Shown piece after piece: positions 8,812-16,490 of a stretch of 64,000 bases of DNA. The position numbers and the translations under genes were made by a program. Every line of letters begins with the position of its first letter. Position 1 is the first letter of the stretch. The DNA is from an uncultured Collinsella sp. (GTDB lineage Bacteria; Actinomycetota; Coriobacteriia; Coriobacteriales; Coriobacteriaceae), in the NCBI GenBank assembly GCA_902497065.1, contig CABVDH010000010.1, forward strand, positions 1 through 64,000. The letters are read 5' to 3'. Below the pieces are notes generated by a model. The model made no database searches. It saw nothing but the letters and a program-made list of their open reading frames with translations, and had not been told where the DNA came from.

Positions 8812-9684
8812 CTACAGACGCTTGAGAATCACATAGCGGTTGAGCTCGCCGCTGCGACCGTCGGCATGGAAGCGCTCAAGCTCGCGCACGGGGACCTCGC
8901 CGCTCTTGTAGAACGTACGGACGCCGCGCACCAGGTCGGTGATCTGCTGATCGTCAAAGTGATGGCAATAGCGGTAGGCGTGGCGGTCGTTTTGCCAGCC
9001 GATGAGGTGGTCGCCGGCTTCAAACTGTGCTGAATCGTAACCCTCAAACGGCGGGGTGAGCTCGGCGCGGGCCTCGGCTCGAACGGCCTTGCGCGCCATG
9101 CGCTCGTCGTTCATGAACTCCCAAAAGCTGATGGCGATGATGCCGCCTGGGCGCGTCTGCCGCACCAGGGCGTCGAGCACGCGTACGCGGTACTCGCATG
9201 ACGGTACGTGGTGCATAAAGCCAAAGCAGACCGAGATGTCGGCGAGTGGGGCGTCGAAAAGCACGTCGGGCGTCTCGGCGGGGTTGAGCTTCATGAGAGC
9301 GTCGAGCACATCGAGTTCTTGGAAGTGCAGGTTGGGAATGCGCAGGGCGTGACCACGTGCATCGATGGCCAGGTCTTGGCACGAGTCGACACCATAGAAC
9401 TCAAACGGGCAGCTGGCATCCGCCGAGGGGTTTGCGCCGTCGACGCCCTTGGCGGCAAGTGCGCCGCCGGCGGCAAAGTTCTCGAATCGCATATTGCCGC
9501 AGGCGAGATCGAAGACGCGGACGGGATGCTCGATCGTGGCGACGTCGAGCTGTTCGAGCGCGATGTCCATGGTGCGCACCCAGCCGGGCCACGGGGCCTG
9601 GCGCGTATCGGAAAAGGAGGCGGAGTGCTCGCGATAGAACGTGTTGTTGAGCTGGATGAGCGATGAGGCGAAATCGCGGTTCAC
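8812..9684 (-). CDS. Trm9/ALKBH8-like tRNA wobble-uridine methyltransferase
   Basis: The 290-residue class I methyltransferase contains an N-terminal SFSDTRQAPWP block, FDLACGN for S-adenosylmethionine (58-64), FMHHVPS in the active-site region and a C-terminal AYRYCHHF...ELNRYVILKR block. All four resemble yeast Trm9 (HFSQTRYKPWP, VHH, YRYYHLY), which methylates cm5U34 of tRNA to mcm5U34. I chose the GTG at 9684 because GGAGGG stands 11 bases upstream; ATG codons at 9732 and 9819 are in frame but lack a ribosome site and enter the palindrome. Elp3, which makes cm5U, lies 2 kb away. The exact substrate is inferred. Confidence 0.72.
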   Translation of the reverse strand: MNRDFASSLIQLNNTFYREHSASFSDTRQAPWPGWVRTMDIALEQLDVATIEHPVRVFDLACGNMRFENFAAGGALAAKGVDGANPSADASCPFEFYGVDSCQDLAIDARGHALRIPNLHFQELDVLDALMKLNPAETPDVLFDAPLADISVCFGFMHHVPSCEYRVRVLDALVRQTRPGGIIAISFWEFMNDERMARKAVRAEARAELTPPFEGYDSAQFEAGDHLIGWQNDRHAYRYCHHFDDQQITDLVRGVRTFYKSGEVPVRELERFHADGRSGELNRYVILKRL

Positions 9685-9751
9685 GGCGCGGAACTCCCTC
9701 CGTTGGCGGTGCGGAATAAACAGTATGACCATACTACCGTTAACGCCGCAA

Positions 9752-9816
9752 CGGGGACAACCGAGCTGCGGCTCATTGCTTTGTTTGGACACATTTCCGC
9801 AGCTCATATGTGCCCG
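9752..9816. repeat. Palindromic element with GGGGACA/TGTGCCC ends
   Basis: CGGGGACA (9752-9759) pairs with TGTGCCCG (9809-9816, one mismatch) and GAGCTGCGG (9763-9771) pairs exactly with CCGCAGCTC (9797-9805). The element fills the divergent space between the methyltransferase and the XRE regulator and shares the GGGGAC core with other palindromes in this window. Confidence 0.5.
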
Positions 9817-9951
9817 CAACCGCCAGTTGTCAAAAATCTCACTAGAATAGGTGGCATGCTTTTGGCGGTGGCGGATAGATTTTTAACTGTGCAAGGCGCC
9901 TTAAGAACAAAAACGGTCCGGCGGCACGGCTGGCATCACATAGGAGGAACC

Positions 9952-10674
9952 ATGAATGTAGAAACTGCGCAGCGGCTCGCCGACCTTCGCCGCAGCAAGG
10001 GCTTTAGCCAAGAAGGGCTGGCGCGAAAGCTGGGGCTGTCGCGCCAGGCGGTTAGTAAATGGGAGCGTGCGGAGAGCTCGCCCGATACCGAGAACCTGAT
10101 CTCGCTCGCCAAGCTCTATGGTGTGAGTCTGGACGAGCTGCTCAATCCGAGCGATGAGATTGAGGACGATATCGAGTTTGAGAACGAGGACCGCGCTCGT
10201 CAGCGCGAGGCCGAGGCGGCAGAGCGCGCCCGCACCCATGAGGCGGCGGCGCGCGCCACCGAGGCGGCAACGCAGGCAAGTGACGCGGCAGCCAAGGCGG
10301 CGCAGGCGGCAAGCTGGAGTGCGCAGGCTGCCAATGCGGCGACGGCTCAGGTGACGGGTACCGGTGCGGCTGGTCCGACTCCGGTGAAGGGTCCGTTCCA
10401 GTCATTCCCGTATTGGGCCGTGTGCTGGCTGCTGTTCTTTTTACTGATGTTCCTGTTTGGTGCCGGCCCCTTTGCTGCGCTGATCTTCTTCACGATTCCC
10501 ATCTATCACTGGGTGGCGCGTGCACTCGATGGCGATTGGGCGCGCGGGGATATTCAGGTTGGTCCGGCACCGGTGGCGGTCAGGGCCCAGGGGAAGGATA
10601 CTTCTGCGGAACCTGATGCTGACGTGGCTACCGCGGCCACCGCTGAGCCATGTGCCAAAGAAGGTGACGAATGA
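9952..10674 (+). CDS. XRE-family regulator with C-terminal membrane segments
   Basis: The 240-residue protein starts with a helix-turn-helix domain (about 1-65, including GLSRQAVSKWERAESSPD), followed by an acidic stretch, an alanine-rich helical linker (about 85-130) and two hydrophobic segments (WAVCWLLFFLLMFLF and AALIFFTIPIYHWV). It is a DNA-binding protein tethered to the membrane. The start at 9952 has AGGAGG 4 bases upstream; longer in-frame starts have none. The DUF4097 gene overlaps its end by 4 bases (ATGA), so the two are translationally coupled. XRE plus DUF4097 pairs are usually envelope-stress or autoregulated modules. Confidence 0.85.
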   Translation: MNVETAQRLADLRRSKGFSQEGLARKLGLSRQAVSKWERAESSPDTENLISLAKLYGVSLDELLNPSDEIEDDIEFENEDRARQREAEAAERARTHEAAARATEAATQASDAAAKAAQAASWSAQAANAATAQVTGTGAAGPTPVKGPFQSFPYWAVCWLLFFLLMFLFGAGPFAALIFFTIPIYHWVARALDGDWARGDIQVGPAPVAVRAQGKDTSAEPDADVATAATAEPCAKEGDE

Positions 10675-11573
10675 TGAAGCTTTCGCATGAATCCAAGCTG
10701 CGCCTGGGCGTCGGCATCGGAGCGTTTGTACTGATTATCGGGCTTGTTTTTGGCGTTTCGCGGACTTTGATTCATTTTGATGGCCCGTGGGATCTCGACG
10801 ATGTTATACCCGGCTTGTCCGGTATGGACGATGTGGTTGATGACGACGATTTTATGAACGATGGCGGTAACTATTCCGCTCGGCCTCAGCAGCTTTCGTG
10901 TACGACCTTTGATGCCGATGAGTTTCGCTACCTCGATTTCGATATCGATGCGGCTACGGTGGACGTCAAGGTTATTGATGGTAACAAGGCTCGCGTTATC
11001 GAGCGGGGACGCGTTGCCAATGGTATGGATGCCTCCAAGGCCGCGACGCAGAACATCGCATCCGTCGAGGACTCGACGCTCAAGGTTTCCCAGTTTGGAA
11101 GTGATGACGGTAAGGCAATCGATCGCTCAGTTACGGTCGAGCTGCCGCGCCGTGTTGCCGAACATCTGAAGGGAGTCAACGCGCACGTGGGCTCGGGTGA
11201 TCTGCAGATTGCCGGTGTCACCTGTGATGGTTTCGACCTTTTCCTGGGTGCGGGAGATGTAGAGTTTGCGGGCAGCGTGACTGATGCGCTCAGTGCTGAG
11301 GTCGGTTCGGGCGATGTGACGTTCGAGCTCTACCAGGCCCCCGCGAAGTCGATGGACGTAAGCGTGGACTCGGGCGATGTGGAGATGACGGTTCCGAACT
11401 CTACGGGCTTTAAGGCGAGCCTCACCGTGGGCAGCGGTGACTTCGAGAGCGATTTCTTTCCGCTTGGCTACGATGGCGAGACCATATTGAATCTTGAATT
11501 CGACAACGGCGATAAGTCTGCTACGTATCGTTTCGAGGTCGGTTCGGGCGACATGTCGTTTGATCCGGAGTGA
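10671..11573 (+). CDS. Membrane-anchored DUF4097 beta-repeat protein
   Basis: The 300-residue protein has one N-terminal membrane helix (about 12-32) and an extracytoplasmic DUF4097 repeat domain. The repeats are visible as HVGSGDLQI, LGAGDVEF, VGSGDVTF, VDSGDVEM, VGSGDFES and VGSGDMSF, spaced about 20-30 residues apart, as expected for a parallel beta-helix-like fold. An acidic DDVVDDDDF segment follows the membrane helix. Two adjacent ATG codons (10671, 10674) are possible; the first overlaps the regulator stop. Family members are thought to be cell-surface adhesin-like or sensor proteins; the role here is unknown. Confidence 0.82.
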   Translation: MMKLSHESKLRLGVGIGAFVLIIGLVFGVSRTLIHFDGPWDLDDVIPGLSGMDDVVDDDDFMNDGGNYSARPQQLSCTTFDADEFRYLDFDIDAATVDVKVIDGNKARVIERGRVANGMDASKAATQNIASVEDSTLKVSQFGSDDGKAIDRSVTVELPRRVAEHLKGVNAHVGSGDLQIAGVTCDGFDLFLGAGDVEFAGSVTDALSAEVGSGDVTFELYQAPAKSMDVSVDSGDVEMTVPNSTGFKASLTVGSGDFESDFFPLGYDGETILNLEFDNGDKSATYRFEVGSGDMSFDPE

Positions 11574-11618
11574 CATGCGGTTTTCGGAGATCGGTACATA
11601 TAGGCATGCTCTTTGATG

Positions 11619-11660
11619 GAGGCGCCGGAGCCGTGACGGGCTCCGGCGCCTTTGCCTTTA
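11619..11660 (+). terminator. Intrinsic terminator
   Basis: GGCGCCGGAGC (11621-11631) and GCTCCGGCGCC (11640-11650) form an 11-bp stem followed by TTTGCCTTT, ending the XRE-DUF4097 operon ahead of elp3. Confidence 0.7.
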
Positions 11661-11670
11661 CAATGGGGTC

Positions 11671-13578
11671 ATGGAACAGATTATCTTGAACATACTCGAG
11701 GCTCTGCGTCGCGGCGAGACCGTGGACGACAAAGCGCTCGTCAAACTGATACATGCCGAGGCGCGCCGTGAGGGTGCCGACAAACGCGATTTGGCCAAGC
11801 GCCGTCTGCTGCCGTTCTACCAGCGGGTAAAACGTGAGGAGCCGGCTCGTTGGGCTGGGTGGAATGTCGATGCCGAGCTGGAACGTCGACTGCTGCAGGT
11901 GCTGCGTATGAAGCCTCGTCGCACGGCTTCGGGCGTGGCGACCATTACCGTTATCACCAAGCCCTGGCCATGCTCGGGCGATTGCCTGTTTTGTCCCAAC
12001 GATCTGCGCATGCCCAAAAGCTACCTGCACGCCGAGCCGGCGTGCGCCCGTGCGGAGCAAAATTGCTTTGACCCGTATCTGCAGGTGAGCGCTCGTCTGA
12101 CCGCGCTTTCGCAGATGGGGCACGCAACCGATAAGATTGAGCTCATCGTGCTCGGTGGCACCTGGAGCGACTATCCGCAAGGGTATCAGACGTGGTTTAT
12201 GTCGGAGCTCTTCCGCGCGCTCAATGACGATGCCGTGGCTGGTGTGGCGGCTAACCCCATGCTGGCGCGTCCGGGCATCAGCCGTGCCGAGGCGGGGCGC
12301 CTGCTCGATGACGCTCCCGCCGATGCGCTGCCGCCGGTGGTAACAGAGCGCCGCGAGCGCTATCGGGTTGCCGGCATTGCGACAGACAAGGCTGAGCTTG
12401 CTGCTGGCGTTGCCGACGAGCAGGAGCGTGTGGATGCTGCCGTGGGCGGCTACAACCGCGCGGTGCGTCGTCTGTACGGCCCTGGTACGCCATGGGGCGA
12501 GGCTGCCGAGTGGCAGACGGCAACGATGGAGGAGCTTGAGCGTCAGCAGCGCATCAACGAGACGGCGAAGCATCGCGTGGTGGGACTCGTTATCGAGACG
12601 CGCCCCGATGCCGTAACGCCGCAGGCGCTTACGCTCATCCGCCGCCTGGGCTGCACCAAGATCCAGATGGGTATCCAGAGCCTCGACCAGCACCTGCTCG
12701 ATATCAACGAGCGTCGCATTTCGGTGGCGCAGATTGAACGGGCGTTTTCGCTTGCGCGCCTGTTTGGCTTTAAGATCCATGCGCATTTTATGCTTAACCT
12801 GCTGGGCGCCACGCCGGAGGGGGATAAGCGCGACTACGAACGCTTTATGACCGAAGGGGCCTTTATGCCCGACGAGGTCAAGGTCTACCCGTGTGCGCTC
12901 ATCGAGGGCTCGCGTCTGGTGGGCTGCTATGAGCGCGGCGAGTGGCGTCCCTATTCCGAGGAAGAGCTGCTCGATGTGCTGGCCGACGACATCGTGGTGA
13001 CGCCGGCGTTCTGCCGTATCAGTCGCATGATCCGCGACTTTAGTTCCGACGACATTATGGTGGGCAACAAGAAACCCAACCTGCGTCAGCTCGTTGAGAA
13101 CCGTCTGTCTGCTCGGGGTGATGGTGCGACGGTGCGCGAGATTCGCTATCGCGAGATCAGTACGGCGGGTGCCGACTTGGATGAGCTATCTCTTGATGAG
13201 GAAGTGGCGTACGAGACGCCAGTGACTTACGAGCGCTTTTTGCAGTGGGTGACGCCGCAGGGCAAGATCGCGGGCTTTTTGCGGTTGTCGCTGCCCGACC
13301 ATTCGTTTGTTGCCGCGCATGCGGACGATTTGCCGACGTCGCCGGACGAGGCGATGATTCGCGAGGTGCACGTGTATGGCATGGCGGCGCGCGTGGGCGA
13401 CCAGGGCCAGGCGGCGCAGCATCACGGGCTGGGGCGTTTGCTCGTAGAGCGTGCGTGCGAGATTGCCCGGGATGCGGGTTATGCGCGTATCAACGTGATT
13501 AGCGCGATTGGCACACGCGAGTACTATCGCCATCTTGGATTTTATGACCATGGCCTTTATCTGCAAAAGGAGCTCTAG
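11671..13578 (+). CDS. elp3: Elp3: tRNA uridine-34 carboxymethylation enzyme (radical SAM plus GNAT)
   Basis: The 635-residue protein has an N-terminal tRNA-binding region, a radical SAM domain with the CX3CX2C cluster motif at C101, C105 and C108, and a C-terminal GNAT acetyltransferase domain (about 480-635, with HHGLGRLLVERA and REYYRHLGF). Bacterial Elp3 uses acetyl-CoA and S-adenosylmethionine to start cm5U formation at wobble uridine without other Elongator subunits. Length and domain order fit the family. The next gene starts 1 base after the stop, so both are on one transcript. A Trm9-like methyltransferase lies 2 kb upstream on the other strand. Confidence 0.92.
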   Translation: MEQIILNILEALRRGETVDDKALVKLIHAEARREGADKRDLAKRRLLPFYQRVKREEPARWAGWNVDAELERRLLQVLRMKPRRTASGVATITVITKPWPCSGDCLFCPNDLRMPKSYLHAEPACARAEQNCFDPYLQVSARLTALSQMGHATDKIELIVLGGTWSDYPQGYQTWFMSELFRALNDDAVAGVAANPMLARPGISRAEAGRLLDDAPADALPPVVTERRERYRVAGIATDKAELAAGVADEQERVDAAVGGYNRAVRRLYGPGTPWGEAAEWQTATMEELERQQRINETAKHRVVGLVIETRPDAVTPQALTLIRRLGCTKIQMGIQSLDQHLLDINERRISVAQIERAFSLARLFGFKIHAHFMLNLLGATPEGDKRDYERFMTEGAFMPDEVKVYPCALIEGSRLVGCYERGEWRPYSEEELLDVLADDIVVTPAFCRISRMIRDFSSDDIMVGNKKPNLRQLVENRLSARGDGATVREIRYREISTAGADLDELSLDEEVAYETPVTYERFLQWVTPQGKIAGFLRLSLPDHSFVAAHADDLPTSPDEAMIREVHVYGMAARVGDQGQAAQHHGLGRLLVERACEIARDAGYARINVISAIGTREYYRHLGFYDHGLYLQKEL

Positions 13579-14466
13579 ATGAACAAGCCGAGTGTTTCTG
13601 CCGGCGTCGTTGCCGGCGTTGCTCTGGGAGCCGCGGCGCTTGGTGCGGCCGCTGTCGCTGTTCGTGCTGCCTGTCTGCAGGTTGCGCGAACCCGCAATGG
13701 GTTGGCGCGTGTGAAACGCGTGCACGACGAGGGCGGCGACGAAGTCCGCGTATTGGTGCAAGGCGGCGTCTACCAAAGCGCGAGTTACGTTGGCGAGCGC
13801 TGGGCGGAGCCCGTCTTTGCGTATTATCGCGCGTTTAACGACGTGTTTGAGGCCGAGGATGCGATGCGCGACGCTTATGGTCACGGTATCGACCGCATGC
13901 TTATGCTGGGCGGCGGCGGGTTTGCCTATCCTAAAGTCGCCCTGATGTCGCACGAGGGCTTGCGCATGGACGTCATCGAGTATGACGGAGAGATTACGCG
14001 TCTGGCGCGCCGCTGGTTCTACCTAGACGAGCTGGAGCGCGCGGCGGGCGATCGCCTGCGGGTGATAACCGCTGAGGCTCGCTCGTATCTGGGTGTGACG
14101 AGCGTGGGCCATCGTCGCTATGACGCGGTCGTGAGCGATTGCTTTGGCGGTGCCGAGCCCGTACGCGAGTTGGCGACGGTTGAGGCGTTGCGTTTAGTGC
14201 GGGGCAGCCTAAATGTTGGTGGCGTCTACGTTGCCAATATCGTGAGCGCAAACGAGGGGAGCGACGTGACGTTCCTGCGCGATTGCGCTGCCACGGCACT
14301 CGAGGTATTCGCCCACGCCTGGGTGGTCCCATGTGGCGATGCGAAGTTCGGCGGCGAGGAAAACTACCTGCTCATCGCCAGCGACGGCGACTACGCTTTT
14401 GCTGAAGCTGTGCCCTTCGATGCCGACTTTCTCGGTGCCGCCCTCCACGACCAGCATTGGGAGTAG
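13579..14466 (+). CDS. Spermidine-synthase-fold methyltransferase-like protein, membrane-anchored
   Basis: The 295-residue protein begins with an alanine/valine-rich hydrophobic helix (about 9-32), then a Rossmann-like domain with LMLGGGGFAYPK, MDVIEYDGEITRLARRWF, LRVITAEARSYL and YDAVVSDCFGG, the motif order of the spermidine synthase fold. These bind decarboxylated or ordinary S-adenosylmethionine. Many short actinobacterial members are not true polyamine synthases, and there is no speD nearby, so the activity is open. It follows elp3 directly. Confidence 0.65.
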   Translation: MNKPSVSAGVVAGVALGAAALGAAAVAVRAACLQVARTRNGLARVKRVHDEGGDEVRVLVQGGVYQSASYVGERWAEPVFAYYRAFNDVFEAEDAMRDAYGHGIDRMLMLGGGGFAYPKVALMSHEGLRMDVIEYDGEITRLARRWFYLDELERAAGDRLRVITAEARSYLGVTSVGHRRYDAVVSDCFGGAEPVRELATVEALRLVRGSLNVGGVYVANIVSANEGSDVTFLRDCAATALEVFAHAWVVPCGDAKFGGEENYLLIASDGDYAFAEAVPFDADFLGAALHDQHWE

Positions 14467-14611
14467 TCAATTTGTGACGGGCTCTATGGTTTTGTCAATC
14501 ATACGCTTCATCTATTTTCAGCATGACGCATCTGGACGCCCGGCGCCAACGCGCCTCATCTTCGGTTGATTCCGCCGCCCGCTAGGTCAAAATTGTCATC
14601 GGAAGTATCAA

Positions 14612-15811
14612 ATGAACAAGCAAGCCACTACGAAACTGCACGTCTATTCCGCCTTTTTCGTTCTCGCGGGATTTGTTTTAAATCGGGGAGTGTTTCTACT
14701 TTTCCTTGCGGAGAAAGGAATGTCTGTCACGCAAATCGCGCTTTATCAAGCCCTGTTTAACATTGCAACGGTCGTCCTCGAGCTGCCAACAGGGTTGATA
14801 GGCGATTTCTTTGGAAAGAAGTTTTCGATTCAAGTGGGCGTGCTGCTGCTTTTCTTCCATACGGCTGGCATGCTGTTGCTCTCAGGTCCCTTTCTTGTCG
14901 TGCTTTCCCTTGTTGAGGCACTCGCCTACTCCCTTCAATCGGGATCCGAACAAGCGCTTTTATATGAAATTGCCCGGAATGCCGGTCAAGGAGAGCGCTT
15001 CCTCACCATCAATGCTCGGTTGCTTGCCGCGCAATCAATCGCTACGGGAATGGCAATTGTGCTCGGATCTTTCATTGCCCAAGTGTCTTGGAGTGCCCTC
15101 TACATATGTGTCTCCGTTTTCTATCTCCTGCAGCTTTTCCTCCTGTATCCCATTGAGAGGACGGAAACGACCCGTTCTGAAAGATCAGAAAAGGGGAGGT
15201 TTGACGCAGCCAAGATGTTCAGACGCGAAACCTGGCGTGTTGGAGAATCCGCTTTTGCGGTACTGCTTCTTCTAATCGGCACAAGCATGCTCGATGGATT
15301 CTATGGGAGTTATTACAACTTGAATCAGTTGGTATTCGACGCATTTGATGCTCCCGTCTCCATAATAGGAATCTTTTTCGGTGCATCCTATGCAGTAAAT
15401 GCGACGGCCTACATTGCAGCAGATTTCTTCTCGTCGCGTTTCGGGAAAAGAAATACCATGCTCGGCTCGATGCTAATCGAGGCGGGCCTTTTCTTGATTC
15501 TTCCGTGGTTCGCTTCAAATCCTTTGTGTTTGTTTGGCCTTAGCATGGTGCTTTGTTTCCTCCCAGAAGTGGTGTACATCACTTCGGAAAACATAATCCA
15601 AGACGGGATAGCGGACGATCTCCGTGCGACGATCCTTTCCGCCGCGTCTCTGGTAAGGGCCCTCTTTTCCGCATTGTTTTTCTCCGTATTTGGACATGTG
15701 TTGGGGTTATATCCCATTCAGATGGCGCTCGGTATTATTGGCGCAATCGCGATAGCGATTACCGCCGTTGTTTCATTAAAAATTGGTGGAATACATGCCT
15801 TCAAGAATTGA
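14612..15811 (+). CDS. MFS transporter, probably horizontally acquired
   Basis: This 399-residue membrane protein has about 12 hydrophobic segments and the MFS loop LPTGLIGDFFGKK after the second helix. The family moves small molecules by proton coupling; drug export is a common role but is not shown. GC content and codon choice (many TTT, ATT, GAA) are visibly lower than in neighbours, and the sequence on either side is AT-rich and decayed, which suggests transfer. The start follows CGGAAG by 8 bases. Its stop overlaps the ATG of a short frame at 15811. Confidence 0.8.
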   Translation: MNKQATTKLHVYSAFFVLAGFVLNRGVFLLFLAEKGMSVTQIALYQALFNIATVVLELPTGLIGDFFGKKFSIQVGVLLLFFHTAGMLLLSGPFLVVLSLVEALAYSLQSGSEQALLYEIARNAGQGERFLTINARLLAAQSIATGMAIVLGSFIAQVSWSALYICVSVFYLLQLFLLYPIERTETTRSERSEKGRFDAAKMFRRETWRVGESAFAVLLLLIGTSMLDGFYGSYYNLNQLVFDAFDAPVSIIGIFFGASYAVNATAYIAADFFSSRFGKRNTMLGSMLIEAGLFLILPWFASNPLCLFGLSMVLCFLPEVVYITSENIIQDGIADDLRATILSAASLVRALFSALFFSVFGHVLGLYPIQMALGIIGAIAIAITAVVSLKIGGIHAFKN

Positions 15812-16014
15812 TGTATCGATTGACGAGCTGCCAGAAGTTTCGAGCCTTCTTGATGGCTACGGGTGTACGCGTTAGCTTTGAATCGGTGGGCCTTAATGCC
15901 GAGGAATATCAGCGTTTTATCGATGCTGGCGGAATAGTAATGGTCTCGGGCGAAGATTGCTATATCTTACCAGGGGTGAACCGTTTAATCCTGCCCCAGA
16001 CTAGTGACTTATAA
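15811..16014 (+). CDS. Short hypothetical frame, possibly a gene remnant
   Basis: A 67-residue frame whose ATG overlaps the MFS stop (TGATG). The part from residue 15 (MATGVRVSFESVGLNAEEY) reads like real protein, while a different frame over its first bases (ATG at 15795, MPSRIDVSIDELPEV...) also looks protein-like and then stops at TAG 15873. This pattern suggests that an older, longer gene was broken by a frameshift. No family recognised. Confidence 0.35.
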   Translation: MYRLTSCQKFRAFLMATGVRVSFESVGLNAEEYQRFIDAGGIVMVSGEDCYILPGVNRLILPQTSDL

Positions 16015-16020
16015 TTGCGG

Positions 16021-16057
16021 CTTCCCGTCTACGTCTGCACTAGACGTGGATGCGGGA
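16021..16057 (+). terminator. Weak terminator-like hairpin
   Basis: TTCCCG and ACGTCT pair with AGACGT and CGGGAA around a 5-base loop, with small internal mismatches. Only a short pyrimidine run follows, so function as a terminator is uncertain. Confidence 0.35.
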
Positions 16058-16353
16058 AACTTCCCCTTAATGCAATTCACAATATGTTGAAAACTCAGGT
16101 CGTGGAACGCGATGGGTTTTAGTTTTTTTGGTGCTGCAGTCGGCAATTTGCTCTGCGGGTTTGGCACTATGAAGGAATTTAGGCTTTTCCTGTAACGTTA
16201 AAATTACAACGATTGGTGGTCGCAGCTCTGCTTAGCAAATCTAATCCCTGAATATTAAGCACATTACGCGACAGGTGTACTTTACCGTTCTACCCCTTTT
16301 TGCCCGTAAAGACAGGGGGTCTTCTTCCGGTTACCTTTTGTTTTTGCAGGGGA

Positions 16354-16444
16354 GGGGCTATTTTGACGGCCACTACATACGAGATTGATCTTATTTGCGG
16401 TCCATCGAAATCGTTGGACGACATTAAGTAGCTAAAATAGCCCC
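16354..16444. repeat. 11-bp inverted repeat around a 22-codon frame
   Basis: GGGGCTATTTT (16354-16364) and AAAATAGCCCC (16434-16444) are perfect reverse complements. Between them a frame starting TTG 16363 and stopping TAG 16431 encodes 22 residues (begins MTATTYEIDLIC) behind GGAGGGG. It may be the truncated start of a lost gene or a small mobile remnant. Confidence 0.4.
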
Positions 16445-16488
16445 GTTCCAAAAAGACTGGTTAACAAACCCCGTGCCAAAAAGATTGG
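16441..16488. repeat. Tandem 20-bp direct repeat (period 28)
   Basis: CCCCGTTCCAAAAAGACTGG (16441-16460) recurs as CCCCGTGCCAAAAAGATTGG (16469-16488), two differences. It lies immediately downstream of the helicase stop on the minus strand. Confidence 0.6.
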
Positions 16489-16490
16489 TC

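Larger units (their letters stand above)
16015..16490. other. AT-rich, decayed intergenic region
   Basis: This 476-base stretch has markedly lower GC than the surroundings. It contains a hairpin at 16021-16057 that could end the MFS transcript, an 11-bp inverted repeat around a mini frame (16354-16444) and a 20-bp tandem repeat next to the helicase stop. No full-length gene is visible. It looks like remnant accessory DNA. Confidence 0.5.

Noticed and set aside
9685..9819. Longer N terminus for the Trm9-like protein
   Set aside because: The extra residues lie over a palindromic intergenic element and have no ribosome site; the GTG at 9684 has GGAGGG upstream.
13579..14466. Calling the 295-residue protein a true spermidine synthase
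   Set aside because: It has the fold but no nearby speD/speA and carries an N-terminal membrane helix; the substrate is unknown.
15795..15875. A short frame MPSRIDVSIDELPEV... as a separate gene
   Set aside because: It has only 26 codons and stops at TAG 15873-15875; it is more likely one side of a frameshift in an older gene.
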